This document shows positions 31,281 to 41,406 of a DNA stretch of 64,000 nucleotides, piece after piece (the stretch's first letter is position 1; each line of letters opens with the position of its first letter). A model generated the notes under the pieces. That model made no database searches, was not told the origin of the DNA, and saw only the letters and a list, made by a program, of their open reading frames with translations. This DNA is from Gautieria morchelliformis (taxonomy: Eukaryota; Basidiomycota; Agaricomycetes; Gomphales; Gomphaceae): positions 62,001 to 126,000 of the forward strand of contig WHVA01000315.1 of the NCBI GenBank assembly GCA_015179125.1, read 5' to 3'. The position numbers were made by a program, and so were the translations under genes.

Positions 31281-31748
31281 TGTCAGGGGACACCCTGTTT
31301 TCCATTTCCAGTTCCGACACCACACCCAGTTCCGACTCCGCTTCCGGTTCCGATTCCATCTCCGCATCCGCTTTCGGGAACGATTCCGCTTCTGGGAGAA
31401 CTTCCACCAGTTCCGTTCGCCTTGCCAGTTCCACTCCGATTTCCGACTTCCGCCCCGGAACAGTGTCGGAAATCAAGCGACTCGCATAATAGGTGGCATC
31501 AAGGGTCGATCAAGGGTCAGGGGGATGCAGGGTTGATGGCGGGTGCCAAGCGTTGTCCCTGGTTGCGCAGCGTAGTATAATACGGGCTCGCTGACATTGG
31601 GGGTCCTTAGACTTTTCTCTTTGGATTTCCCCTTGTCAGGTGAGAACCCCCTCTCTTGTATGCTCTGTTCATTTATACATACTTTGGATTTCCCCTTGTC
31701 AGTTGTGTGGTAGTGTGATCTCCACGACTAGCCAGGGTTGCCCTTACA
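31281..31748 (+). repeat. Solo LTR, family alpha, inside copia-4
   Basis: 468 bp, TGTCAGGGGAC...CCCTTACA, homologous to 21798-22287. The flanks GGATG and ATATG are only a partial match, so the target duplication is imperfect. It lies between the protease and integrase parts of copia-4. Confidence 0.8.
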
Positions 31749-32202
31749 ATATGTGTCCCATCCACTGGTGCAGCTCGTCCAGGGTGAGTACTTTTCACGC
31801 TGCACTCATTGCCGCTGGTGTGGACTCATGTTCCACCTTGTACAGCCCATTCAAGAGCGGGACCTGCCCAAGCAGCATCCCTCGCTTATCCCGAATCAAG
31901 CATTTTTTGTCCTTTAATAGGACCGAATACCCCGCGGCGTCGCAGCGTGTTAGCGAGATCAGTGTGAACGCTAGATCAGGGCAATACAGCACGTCCTTTA
32001 ATGTAACGTGTGTCGTCGTCTTTCCGTTTGGGATTCCGACCCTCATGTATGCCAACAGCTTTGAACACAGTCTTGTCTGCAGCATTGATTGCGCGTGGCG
32101 CAATCTCCTTGAAGGTGAGGAAGCGGTGTTTGCTCGGTGACATATGACCTGACGTGCCCGAGTCATAGACGTCGACTTCCCGTCCCGTCAATGCACTCGT
32201 TC

Positions 32203-33156
32203 TCAGCGCAAGCGTGGTCCCAGAGAACGTTGTGGTGAACGCAAAGTCCTCACTTTCCACTGCCATGTTTGCTGATCCACCTCCCTTCTTGTTGTCCTCT
32301 TTCTTGTCCTTCTTTTCGCTTTAGAACGACAGTCTGCCTTCAGATTCCCCTTCTTGCTGCATTTCCAGCACTCCACATCGGTTTTCGTGGTGCTGGAGGA
32401 GCCGCTGCGTGCCTGGGGTTTCCCGCGGCCTTTGGATGCTGCAAGTGCGTTCTCGCTGGCTTTCAGTTGGCGTTCTTCGATCGCTAACCATTCCAACTCG
32501 TCAATCAGGGTTCCGACAACCTGATCGGGCTCCAAGTTGGCCTTCGCATGCCCCGTGGACATCGCGATCGCATTTATCAGCGGGCGGTACGACTTAGGGA
32601 GCGAGCCGAGGATAACGGTGACTAGGTCATCGTTGGTAAGTGCGGCGTTCATCCCTGCCAGTTGTTCCTGCGTCCTCATGAGTGCCTCCAAGTGCGTATG
32701 GACATTTGACTCGTCCTCGCACTTCATTTCGTACATCCGGCGCCGCATATCCACCTTAACGGTGAGTGCCTTGGTTTCGTGCTTCGCACACATGGCGTCC
32801 CACACCTCCTTGGCTGTAGGGAGGTTTCGGATCTCGATGAGAAGGCTGTCGGGGACCGTGGTAAATACCTGGGCCATGATCGTGGCCTCCCGCTGATTGT
32901 AGTCGTCCCAGCGCTTTTCCAAAGCGTCCAGGTCCTCCTCCTCCTTCTCCGTTAGTGTGTGACCGCTGGGGTAGGTGGGGATCGAGGGGGGGATCCTGGC
33001 GGTCCCGTCCAGGTGACGTTTGGCACCACGGGTCACCGACAGGGTTGCTAACGTCTGACTTTTCCAGGTGACCCAGTTCGTGCCGTCCCTGGCCAGCTTC
33101 GGGATGACAAGCAACTTAGAGGTTGCAGTAGACATCATGGGCTCTGCGGGGCCCAT
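32203..33156 (-). CDS. Copia-4 gag
   Basis: Begins MGPAEPMMSTATSKLLVIPK. It contains the copia gag core (RDGTNWVTWKSQTLATLS, LTNDDLVTVILGSLPKSYRP) and a zinc knuckle starting CWKCSKKGNLKADC near 32350. Followed on the same strand by the protease part (YDSGTSGHMSP at about 32160). Confidence 0.85.
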   Translation of the reverse strand: MGPAEPMMSTATSKLLVIPKLARDGTNWVTWKSQTLATLSVTRGAKRHLDGTARIPPSIPTYPSGHTLTEKEEEDLDALEKRWDDYNQREATIMAQVFTTVPDSLLIEIRNLPTAKEVWDAMCAKHETKALTVKVDMRRRMYEMKCEDESNVHTHLEALMRTQEQLAGMNAALTNDDLVTVILGSLPKSYRPLINAIAMSTGHAKANLEPDQVVGTLIDELEWLAIEERQLKASENALAASKGRGKPQARSGSSSTTKTDVECWKCSKKGNLKADCRSKAKRRTRKRTTRREVDQQTWQWKVRTLRSPQRSLGPRLR

Positions 33157-33160
33157 AACC
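33149..33160 (-). other. Copia-4 primer-binding site
   Basis: On the minus strand the 5' LTR is followed by GGTTATGGGCCC, the initiator-tRNA anticodon-arm complement also seen in copia-2 and copia-3. Confidence 0.75.
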
Positions 33161-33957
33161 TGTTGTGATTAGCGCAGTGTCTAGAGACAAAGGAGCTCAG
33201 TGAATGGGCAATTCACTGAGCATCTATTGCTACTATACCTAGAGACGAAGGAGCTACAGACATAGTGTAAGCTACCGTACGTCTCAGTATACACGAATGG
33301 CACGTACCTCAGTGAATGGGCGATTCACTGAGGTACTACTAACTGAACTGCGAGTAATATACTGCCACGGTCGAGTATGACCGTGTTAGAGACTAGGGGG
33401 CTATGGCAGGGAAGGTTCGGTAGAGTTCTTAGAAAGCTAGAATCAAATATACTCTCTCAGTGAATTTATTGTCACTGATGTATTAATACAATACCTAGAA
33501 TCAAATATACTACATGATTTTCAGTCAACATGCTATGTAAATATGAAGAATACTACTCGCCTCTCTCAGTGAATTTATTGTCACTGAGAGAGGAGTGTAA
33601 TCTTGTCTCAGAAGGCATATACTTGCACCCGGCCCTTTAGCGCCCAAGGGCTCGCGCGTCGAAGTCATTTCAAACTCCGCTGGGTGCAGCCGCCTATGAA
33701 AATAGAAATAACAGAATGGAATGGAGAGATAGGGAGTGGCTAGAAAATTTCGAAAATAAGCAGATAAGTGGATGCATGGTACAAGAACAGTATGAGAAAA
33801 TATTGAAACACCACACAATAAATTGAATATATTATGCTTGATTTTGGTGCAGGAGCATAAATGCACCCAACAGACCGTGGCTCCCTAACTACGTATCCGC
33901 GCATCGGACACGTCCCTGCATTCTCCGCTTACCACCGCTCGTCCTCCAATCTCAACA
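33161..33957 (-). repeat. Copia-4 5' LTR, split by a beta solo LTR
   Basis: The pieces 33161-33383 and 33878-33957 make the 303-bp LTR; the insertion plus its 5-bp duplication accounts for the rest. The insertion lies in the 3' arm of the third stem-loop. Confidence 0.9.
33384..33872 (-). repeat. Solo LTR, family beta, inside the copia-4 LTR
   Basis: 489 bp, inverted relative to 8107-8598. Ends on the plus strand are TGTTAGAGAC and GCACCCAACA. The target duplication is GACCG (33379-33383 and 33873-33877). No coding content. Confidence 0.85.
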
Positions 33958-34210
33958 CCAAATTCTATACTATGGGAGCTGAAATAGGCAGGAAAAGGGT
34001 GAATAGTTTAACTAGCTTGCCCTCTAATCCCCACCACTGCTGGGTCTGCACTAAATAAAAATAAAAATTGTCGGATTTTCCGCTCACGTGACCTAGACGC
34101 CCATATTACATAAGGGTGTCGGTTTTGGGTGTCCTCTACCTTAGTAGCATAAGTCAACTTGCCTGATACTTCCCTTCAAATATTAAGGATCCTCGGGCTA
34201 ATATATCAAT

Positions 34211-34498
34211 ATGCTGCAACTTGAGGATCGTTTCCTGTCGCCGGACCAGAAAAGGTACCTCTATGGCGCTACGGTGAGCAACGCTGACACGTGTGCTCGC
34301 AGAGTCATCTTATGTAATTTTCATTCCAAGGCTGTGGCGTCTATCCAAAGTTCAATTAACCCGGCGTCTATCCTTGGCAAGCCCCTAATATCCAGACGCA
34401 TCACGGATGTCAGTGCATCGTCACTGGCAGTGCGCACTGCGCATGATTGCACGACGGTTCCAATTACAGTGCGCTGTGTCGTCCTAGTCCATAAATAA
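34211..34498 (+). other. Small ORF in the unit terminus, copy E
   Basis: 95 codons starting MLQLEDRFLSPDQKRYLYGA. Copy D's terminus (about 53090-53140) conserves LQLEDRFLPPDHKRYLYGAT, but copy C does not keep the frame. It is either a small gene decaying in C or chance conservation in young duplicates. Confidence 0.3.
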
Positions 34499-34499
34499 A

Positions 34500-35150
34500 T
34501 CAGGCTCCGTTGCTGAGTCTGGTGCCTGATCCGAGTCAGGGGCTCGAATTGCGTTGGCCAGGGTCAGGAACTAGCGCTGGGAGATCGTTCCGAATCGAGA
34601 TGTGGCGGTGGCGGTGCGATCCGACAACAACAAACTCACCTTGCGCGGCGTGTGGCAAACGACCAGTGGGGTAAACTCACCTACAGACTCAGACTCGGAA
34701 CTACAACTGCAGTTATTCATCTGAAATAGTAGGAAACAAGTTACAACTTGAATTCAAGCAAAAGCGAAAGACATGGGATCGTAACGGTCGACAATAACAT
34801 TACTTGTTACCATCCTTGGTCTTTCGATAACGTCTCAGCGGGCTTCGCTAACATAGAGCTCTTGTCTCTGTCTCGCGCCCAGCGTATTTAGTAGTACACG
34901 ATACACGATACACTCTCCCGACACCCCGGCCGCACCCCCACTCCAGTCTATACGTGGTCTAGTCGAGCCGCGACGGCGGCATTTCCCTCCCCTTTCCCCT
35001 CCCCTCCCCACCTGAAATGAATACCGACGACCCCGGGGCCGGTGCACGTACCCGGCATCACATAACGCTCCTGATGCTTTCGAGTTGCTCTGCGCCTCAT
35101 ACCTCATACCTCATACGCATAGACCCACACATCCCACGCCTCTTCAGTGC
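34500..35150. other. Unit terminus, copy E: no gene
   Basis: Conserved between E, C (45960-46600) and D (61300-61790). Contains a CCCC-rich stretch at about 34985-35015. No convincing ORF. Confidence 0.5.
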
Positions 35151-36384
35151 CTAGTGCCACCGCACAGGAACCAAACTCGGCCTCGGCACCCCCGCACCAG
35201 CCCCAGGACCCACACCAGGACCCACGCCAGGACCCATGACCGTAACAGCCCGCGGCGCAGGTGAGCTTGGTATGGCGTTTGCGTTAGCGTTAGCTCTCAC
35301 GTGCTGCGGCGGGTCACGGTGTGCATGCGGGCGCGGGGGGTGCGGCAAGCCCAGGTAGGCGTGCGCGTGCGGTGGGCGCGGGGGAAGGGGGGGTTGCACG
35401 TGCGCGGGGCACGCGGTGGGCGCGGCCCTTTCCCGTTCCCGTTCCCGAGCGGCGTGGTGGGCGGGGGCACGAAGACGCGGCACGTTCATTTGCCGGCGTG
35501 GCGGCGGCGGGGTTTGAGGGACTCTGGGAGTGGGGCCGGTATGGGTAAGGGTGCGAGTAAGGGTGCGGCGGCGGCGGCGGGTCGAGGTAAGGGGGCTTGC
35601 GGAGGGTATGTGGCGCTGCGGGTGCGGCTGTAGTTGCTGTGGGCCGCGGCGGCGTGTGCGTGCGGGGCTGCGGGGATGTGCAGGACGACACGCGCACGCG
35701 CTCACGTGCGTCGCGTACGCGGCCCCATGCGAGATACACAGCGTCGCCAAGAGACATCGACGTCGGCCACGTTCTCCAGCACCAGCCCCAGCCCCCCGCG
35801 CCGCTTCGCGGAGCTCGTCCCAGGACCCCGCCGCGCCAATCGCGCACACGCGCCCCTTCGCCGACATGAAACTCGCACTCGACCGCAACGCTGAACTCCC
35901 GCGCGGGATCCGTCTTGAATAACGTCTGGGGGGGTCGTTGTCGTCGCGCGTGCGCCCGGCCGCCTTTGAGCACGCGCCCGGCCCCGTCCCCGCCCCAGAA
36001 AAACGCGCGCTCCTGCATGCCGTCGTCCTGCCCCACGCGCGGCAGCCTCGCTCTCGCTCGAGGTGCCGATTCTTCTCGAGCTCGCCCCGGGAACACGCCT
36101 CGCACGGGCAGCGCGCGTCCTCCGCGGGGCAGCCCCCCGTGTCGCGTTGGGCGTGCGGGTCGTGCGGGAAGGGCCCGCGGCGGGGTGGGAGGGCGGCGCA
36201 GGACGTGAGGGGCGGGAGGGTGGAGTCTAGGGAGCAGCGAGTGGCGCTCGGTAAGCGACATGAGGGACTGGGCAACGGGACGTACCATCCGCGTCTCCCG
36301 GGTCGCTGTTCGTGTCTGGGTCTGGGTCATGCTGGCGGATGGATGGATGGCGAACCGTGGTGGAGAAGGCAGTAAACGAGTCAT
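35151..36384 (-). other. GC-rich tract, copy E, with overlapping long ORFs
   Basis: Two long minus-strand frames overlap (36275-35151, 374 codons; 36384-35314, 356 codons). The first holds PFPHDPHAQRDTGGCPAEDA followed by RCPCEACSRGELEKNRHLE; further on both frames become arginine-, proline-, histidine- and threonine-rich repeats such as RTLTRTLTHTG. The cysteine segment recurs in copies B and C, so at least one exon is likely real. The low-complexity remainder may be non-coding. No family recognised. Confidence 0.4.
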
Positions 36385-36585
36385 GCAGGATGGACGGACA
36401 GTTTATATACAAAGGGAAATACCGTGTACCCCGCTCGTTCCTCTTGCTGTCCTTTTCTATACCCGGCACATACCACACACCCCACCACTTGCAGACACGC
36501 CGGAAACATCACTATAAGTTCAGGTCCCTGCGCTGGAGAGGGTGGTGGGAGATAAGAAGCCTGGGAGGGAAGGCTGTTAGTGTTC

Positions 36586-38948
36586 ACCTTGTCTGCCTGC
36601 GCCGTTTTCCAATCCCATCACTTTTACATGTATTTCAGAACTGCATTTCAGTACTATAATGCACTGCTTTTCTGTGTTTTACAACTGCAGTTTTAAGTAC
36701 AAATAAGGCTGAAAAACAGTGTGAGTTGTTTCTGAAAGAACCATTCACCGCGTTTTACGGGTTAGTATTTGTAGTCCGAATATGTGCAAATAGCTCAGTT
36801 ACTGCGGGCGTTCGGGAGTATTCTGAGTTCAACAACGGCGGGTAAACTGACGCCTCTAACGCGTGCAGTTTGGATTAGCCTGCGGATGCACAAAGAAATA
36901 TGATTTTGATTGTCACTCCAAATTATATATATATTTTATGGTATGAATTCATGAACTCCTCATCCTATGGGCCATACACCTATTCAGATCCAAGTTACAG
37001 CAAACATATACATGCAAACATTATACTCACAATACAATTGCCACAGTACACATATACACAACCATTTTCATCATAGTCAGAATGTGCTCATGCTATTGAA
37101 AGCTCATGTACTAATTAGAGTACAAATTCTCGCATACATACACACACGATATAATATAAACACGCTGCGTCATCCAAAAAAAAGAAAAACACGTCCACAA
37201 GAAATTAATCCTTCACCTTGCACTGCACCTGCACCACCGCCACTAGAGCTCATGCGGGCGAGCCATCCCTTCCCACCCGACCCATACGGGCAGCCACACC
37301 ATCCCTGAAGAGCTCTGAAACCGAGTCCGAGAGTGGTTGCAACCTAATCAGCTCTAAGCTTCTGAGAACTTCCGAATAAAGTACCCCACACCGCCCCAGT
37401 GGAGGAAGAAACCACGAGTACGAAGCCCGTCCCTTCTAAGCCCACTAGTGTATCTGGTAAGTGACAAATGATCCAATGAACTTATTATGACGCACTTGTT
37501 ATCTCCTCTCTTAGTCGGCTTCGGCTAAGACCGCTAAGAGCTCAAAATCAGCCGATACTAAGTCCCAACGTAGGCCCTAATTTAAGTGAGATACACTTAC
37601 AGACTGGCTTTATAAATGGACGCCTCGAGATCAGAGTCATGGACTGAATGCTGTGTAACAATGCGCATATAGTCAACAGACCGAGTCCGAGAAACATGAT
37701 GACACAGCACTTACACGGGCTCAAGTACCACCTCGCGCACGGCGTGTGCTGCTTCGCGCCGCGCGACACTGCGGTGGAAGCGCTGAGGAGGGCGAGTGGG
37801 AGCGCGTGGAAAGGTCGTGGATGTGTGCAGTGGACGGGGACGTCAATGGGGGAGAGCAGGAGGGGCGGGGAGGAGAAGAAAGGCTGCGAGAGGCGGTATA
37901 AGATTTTAACAGACTGTGTGAGTGGAACAGGGGAAGATGCAGACTCAATAGACTCGGGTGCAGCAGGTGCAGGGCCCTCCACGTCAGAGGCCCGGTGGGA
38001 ACCGCGACTGCTTCCCGCACAAGCAGCGGCAGCACGCAGCCCCTGTGCTGTCTGCGCTGTCACGTGGGCACATGCACCCGAACCCGGACACGGTGGCGCA
38101 CACGCACACGGCTCCGCACATGCATGTGCCCATGCCCTTCCCTGCGCTGTCGCCGCTCTCGCCGTTCCTCCGCGCACCGTGGTTCGTGGAGGGCCGTGTG
38201 GTGCGTGCGCGCTGCGAGGCACGAAAAGCAAAAAGCAGACATGTCCATGACCGTGATGTGTCCGCCCAGTGCTACTGGCCTACACGGGGCGAACGCATCA
38301 CGGTCATGGTGGTGGTGGTGAGAGAGGAAGAACGAGTGTACTCTAATTACATAAGGTCGGGATCCGAAAGGACTTCAGAGAATACTAGTACTTAGCTTAC
38401 TGTATTAAAACTTTGTTCTATATGTTGCAGGCATATAAGCCCTTGGAAGGGCATGGTGTTGCTTTAGGATGAATATATGTGCTCGCAGCAATGTTATGTT
38501 ATTATGGGGTGTTCGAAGACTGATCTGTGATAAGTGCTTGGCTAAGTTAGAGATATTTAGAGATATTTAGACGACTGACCTCGTTGGGGATTCTCGATGC
38601 GATCCACTGGCCCAAGTACCGACGTTCAGTCGGATTCTGGTTCGGTCTGGGGTATTCAGACATTCAACTGTGCTGACATACTCAAACCAGAGACTATACA
38701 AGAATACCTTCAATTATGTGTAGATAATGCTACATTCTTTTGGGTTCATGAGGACTTGATCTACAAATACTAACCCATAAAACGCAGTGATTCTCTCTAC
38801 TAGATTTCGGGGTTGCGCCAATCGACCGGTACACTTAAATTCAGGTACGCGAGCACTTAAAATTAGTACCTTCTGCACTGATTTATCGGTGCGTAATGTA
38901 CTTAAGTTAAGTCCCCAGTCTTCCTGCAGTGGATCCGCATCGAGATGT
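36586..38948. other. Spacer between copies E and C with an inverted repeat near its ends
   Basis: Not part of the 8-kb unit. A 28-bp inverted repeat with about two mismatches ends GGGTTAGTATTTGTAG at 36746-36774 and, inverted, at 38761-38789, each about 160 bp inside the edges. In between, 37640-38395 is GC-rich with ORFs in several frames (for example 37958-38395, which includes WPTRGERITVMVVVVREEER), none recognised. It could be a decayed DNA transposon carrying unrelated sequence. Confidence 0.4.
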
Positions 38949-39299
38949 GGCGGGGCGACCACCCAAGTCGAATCCTAACGTCAAGAACGGAATGGAAGGT
39001 GTCACCACGCTGTTGTCACATGTTCCTGGACACGTGTAATTAGTTGGCCTATGACCATTCGCAGTGGAAAACCAATGTAACCGACTCCATTGCTGGTCTC
39101 ACTCCACAGCATGCCAGCTGCGCCGTTAGCAAAACCTCACCTGGCACAGTACACCATTCAGACGTAAGCAGTTTAACCATTGATCCGTTAGCTCGGATGT
39201 TCCCGCTGAAGTACGAGTGAATGTCCTCGAAGAGGGAACAGATAATGTTCTGTGGTTTGAGGCATGTACATGCTCCACTTACACTATCCTTGTATAACC

Positions 39300-40345
39300 G
39301 TTGATCCATTAGCTCGGGTGTTCTCGCTGAAGTGCAAGTGAATGTCCTCGAGGAGGGAACAGATAATGTTCTGTGGTTTAAGGTATGTACGTACTCCACT
39401 TATTCTATCCATGAATCATATTGATATGTCGTTTTTGTATAGGACAGGGTCATGATGCAGGACGAGATTGTTGAAAGCATGGTGGGAGGTTGTATGCTGG
39501 GGCAGTTTTCTCACGTTCATGGCCTCCCCAGGACAGTGCAACAAGCTCCCTGCGGTGGTCTATCCACTGTCCTAAACATGGCTGGTATCTTGAGTCCGAT
39601 CCCCATCCTTCCCACCAGGCACATTCATTCCTCTCATTCCACCAGCCCCAAAGCCAGCCCCAGCTTCTGTCACTGTGGGAACTATACCGACTATTAGGGC
39701 ACCTGAGCATCTCGATGGAACACTCGCGTTTTCAGTAGGCACTTCTCGGCCTACACCGGAGAAAGCGTCACCAGGCGAAGTGCGCATCAATGTGAACATG
39801 TACTCCTACCCGCCTACACCACCTGTTGCACCATAACCGTGACCGTCCTCCTCTCAGACCCTCTCTGTGCCCTCCCCTCATGAAATCAAAGCGAAACTAC
39901 ATGAAATCATGCCCCAGAGTCCCACCACTGACACACATTTCGTCTTCTACCCTTCCTTACCCCTTCCTACATCCACTACCTTGTCTCCAGCCCCGTTCGC
40001 TTTCTTTTCTCGCACATTAGCTTACATCACACCGTCGCTTCCTATTCGATCGACGGCATCATTTACGCTCGCGCCCTCCTCGCCCAGGTGGGAAATATGG
40101 CTGTGCCACTCTTAACCTTCACCAACTGCATGCCAACGTTCTCCGTGCTTACTACACGCTTGCTTGAGATCAACAAGGGGATTGAGCGACAGCGACAGCT
40201 GGGTGTTGCTCCCGGGGTTTGGGTGGCCGTTGCGCTGGCGTACCTGGAATTTCTGACAGAGAGAGACGTGAGTGGGGCAGATGTGGTGGTGCAAATCATA
40301 GCTGATGTCAATACACAGTCTTATCTCGCAGCTGCGAACAGGTGA
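39300..40345 (+). pseudogene. Gene X, copy C
   Basis: The exon ending at 39382 reads VNVLEEGTDNVLWFK. The intron 39383-39442 (GTATGT...TATAG, 60 nt) is in phase with DRVMMQDEIVESMVGGCMLG, then SHVHGLPRTVQQAPCGGLST. Downstream, IKAKLHEIMPQSPTTDTHFV and, in another frame to a stop at 40345, GNMAVPLLTFTNCMPTFSVL, GVWVAVALAYLEFLTERDVS and GADVVVQIIADV. The frame change near 40090, where copy B has extra bases, shows decay. A duplicated approximately 75-bp piece (39210-39290 and 39320-39390) repeats the first exon. No protein family recognised. Confidence 0.5.
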
Positions 40346-40369
40346 CATGATGGTGCCGGAATAAGTCAT

Positions 40370-40582
40370 GTGAGCAGTGAGTTCTTGGAGGTTCAGGTAT
40401 GCTATCTTGTTCGCGATATCTGTAGAAGATCTCACAAGAGCCAATATTCTAGGTCACTCTGTCTCAAAGCTGTTGAGGTGTATTCAGAAGTAGAAATGTC
40501 CCGCCCTCTATTTTATTCCATCCCAATTACTATCTATTTTCCATACTCGAACTCATCAGTGTTCAGTGTTACCGGTGATTGA
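40370..40582 (+). other. Small conserved ORF P1, copy C
   Basis: 70 codons, including DICRRSHKSQYSRSLCLKAV, stop at 40580-40582. It is open here and in copy B, which is more than gene X achieves. Unknown function. Confidence 0.4.
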
Positions 40583-40667
40583 ATTTATCCGCATCCTGAT
40601 TTGGCTCATTCCCAGCAAGTAATAATATTAGTGTAAAAGGATACTTATCGGTCACTCAAAATTTCAA

Positions 40668-40907
40668 GTGAAGCACAGTGAATTTAGGAGCTTTTGGCAT
40701 ATCTCCATATGCTCATGCACATCCAGACTGTACGGCGCCCACATGGTGTATAAATATATGGTAGGCTATGCGTGCAACGGGAATATCAGTGTCTGTCATG
40801 ATCGGGTATGTCGCGCTCTCAATTTAATGCGATGTCGGGCTCAATCCAGACCAAACGTTGCTGATACTCATGAGCAGCACAATAGGGTTTTGTGTACATG
40901 CGTCTGA
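40668..40907 (+). other. Small conserved ORF P2, copy C
   Basis: 79 codons: HSEFRSFWHISICSCTSRLY, YKYMVGYACNGNISVCHDRV, CRALNLMRCRAQSRPNVADT. It contains several cysteines and is conserved in A and B with individual lesions there. Unknown function. Confidence 0.4.
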
Positions 40908-41406
40908 CAGGGTGTTCGAGAGGTTCATGGGTTCATGGCGTTCCCACTGGGTTTTTTATTGCCATGAGCTACCAGCCCCCTGATCCTGCTCTACAGTACA
41001 TGGATTTGCTGGACTTCCACTTACCATACTTGTCATTCCAAGGACTGTCTATAGCCCGATGGAAATACGTCGATGAAATACCCGCAGCATTTCAAATGAA
41101 CTCTCTTTTTGCAGGCGCGCACCTGGACAGATGCCCGTGGTTCTCCCTAAGCCACTCACAAACACGCAAGGCCCCGAAGGCCACCACAATTTGAATAAAT
41201 TATGATGAAAGTCAAATTTGGAATGACACAGAATATATATGTATCTATGGGCTTTTGATGGTATGGGTTGGCAAGAGTGAGCAGATAGCCATATAAGTTC
41301 CTGCATGTTACTCTGCTAGTGGGTTTGTATTGTAATTGTGGCTATGATGCATTAGCTTGGATGCTATCATTAAGCCTCTGCCATTCTTCCAGATCCTACT
41401 GAACCA

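Larger units (their letters stand above)
28144..33957 (-). mobile_element. Copia-4: full-length Ty1/copia element with nested solo LTRs
   Basis: LTRs of 303 bp (28144-28446; 33161-33957, the latter split by a solo LTR) differ at about 7 positions (about 2.3%). The target duplication is CCAAA (28139-28143 and 33958-33962). A primer site complementary to the initiator tRNA anticodon arm lies at 33149-33160 and the purine tract at 28447-28455. Parts on the minus strand: gag 33156-about 32200, protease about 32150-31750, integrase about 31270-30400, RT about 29950-29000, RNase H about 28950-28470. Solo LTRs sit at 31281-31748 and 33384-33872. The element is broken by those insertions and a few further lesions. 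Confidence 0.95.
27486..34141. mobile_element. Tc1/mariner-like non-autonomous element containing copia-4
   Basis: Terminal inverted repeats begin AGGTAGAGGACACCC and match over the first 21 bases at both ends (27486 and, inverted, 34141). A TA dinucleotide flanks each side (27484-27485 and 34142-34143). Removing it and one TA restores exactly the unit-to-unit junction seen intact at 46930-46945. Without the nested copia-4 it is about 0.84 kb, and no transposase is seen. TA duplication points to the Tc1/mariner superfamily. Confidence 0.8.
34144..36585 (-). repeat. 8-kb unit, copy E (reverse; terminal part only)
   Basis: Collinear in reverse with 44490-46937 of copy C: the unit terminus, the conserved 34.2-35.1-kb stretch, the GC tract and its far edge. 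It stops at about 36585, where similarity to copies B and C ends inside GGCTGTTAGTGTT. The DUF6533 half is missing. Confidence 0.8.

Noticed and set aside
31281-31480. Glu/Ser-rich leader peptide as a genuine gag or regulatory domain of copia-4
   Set aside because: It is encoded by the inserted alpha solo LTR, which occurs independently at 21798-22287.
37548-38395. Long GC-rich ORFs in the spacer between copies E and C
   Set aside because: Three frames are open over the same interval with alanine/proline/histidine-rich content and no conserved domain; there is no second copy to test coding constraint.
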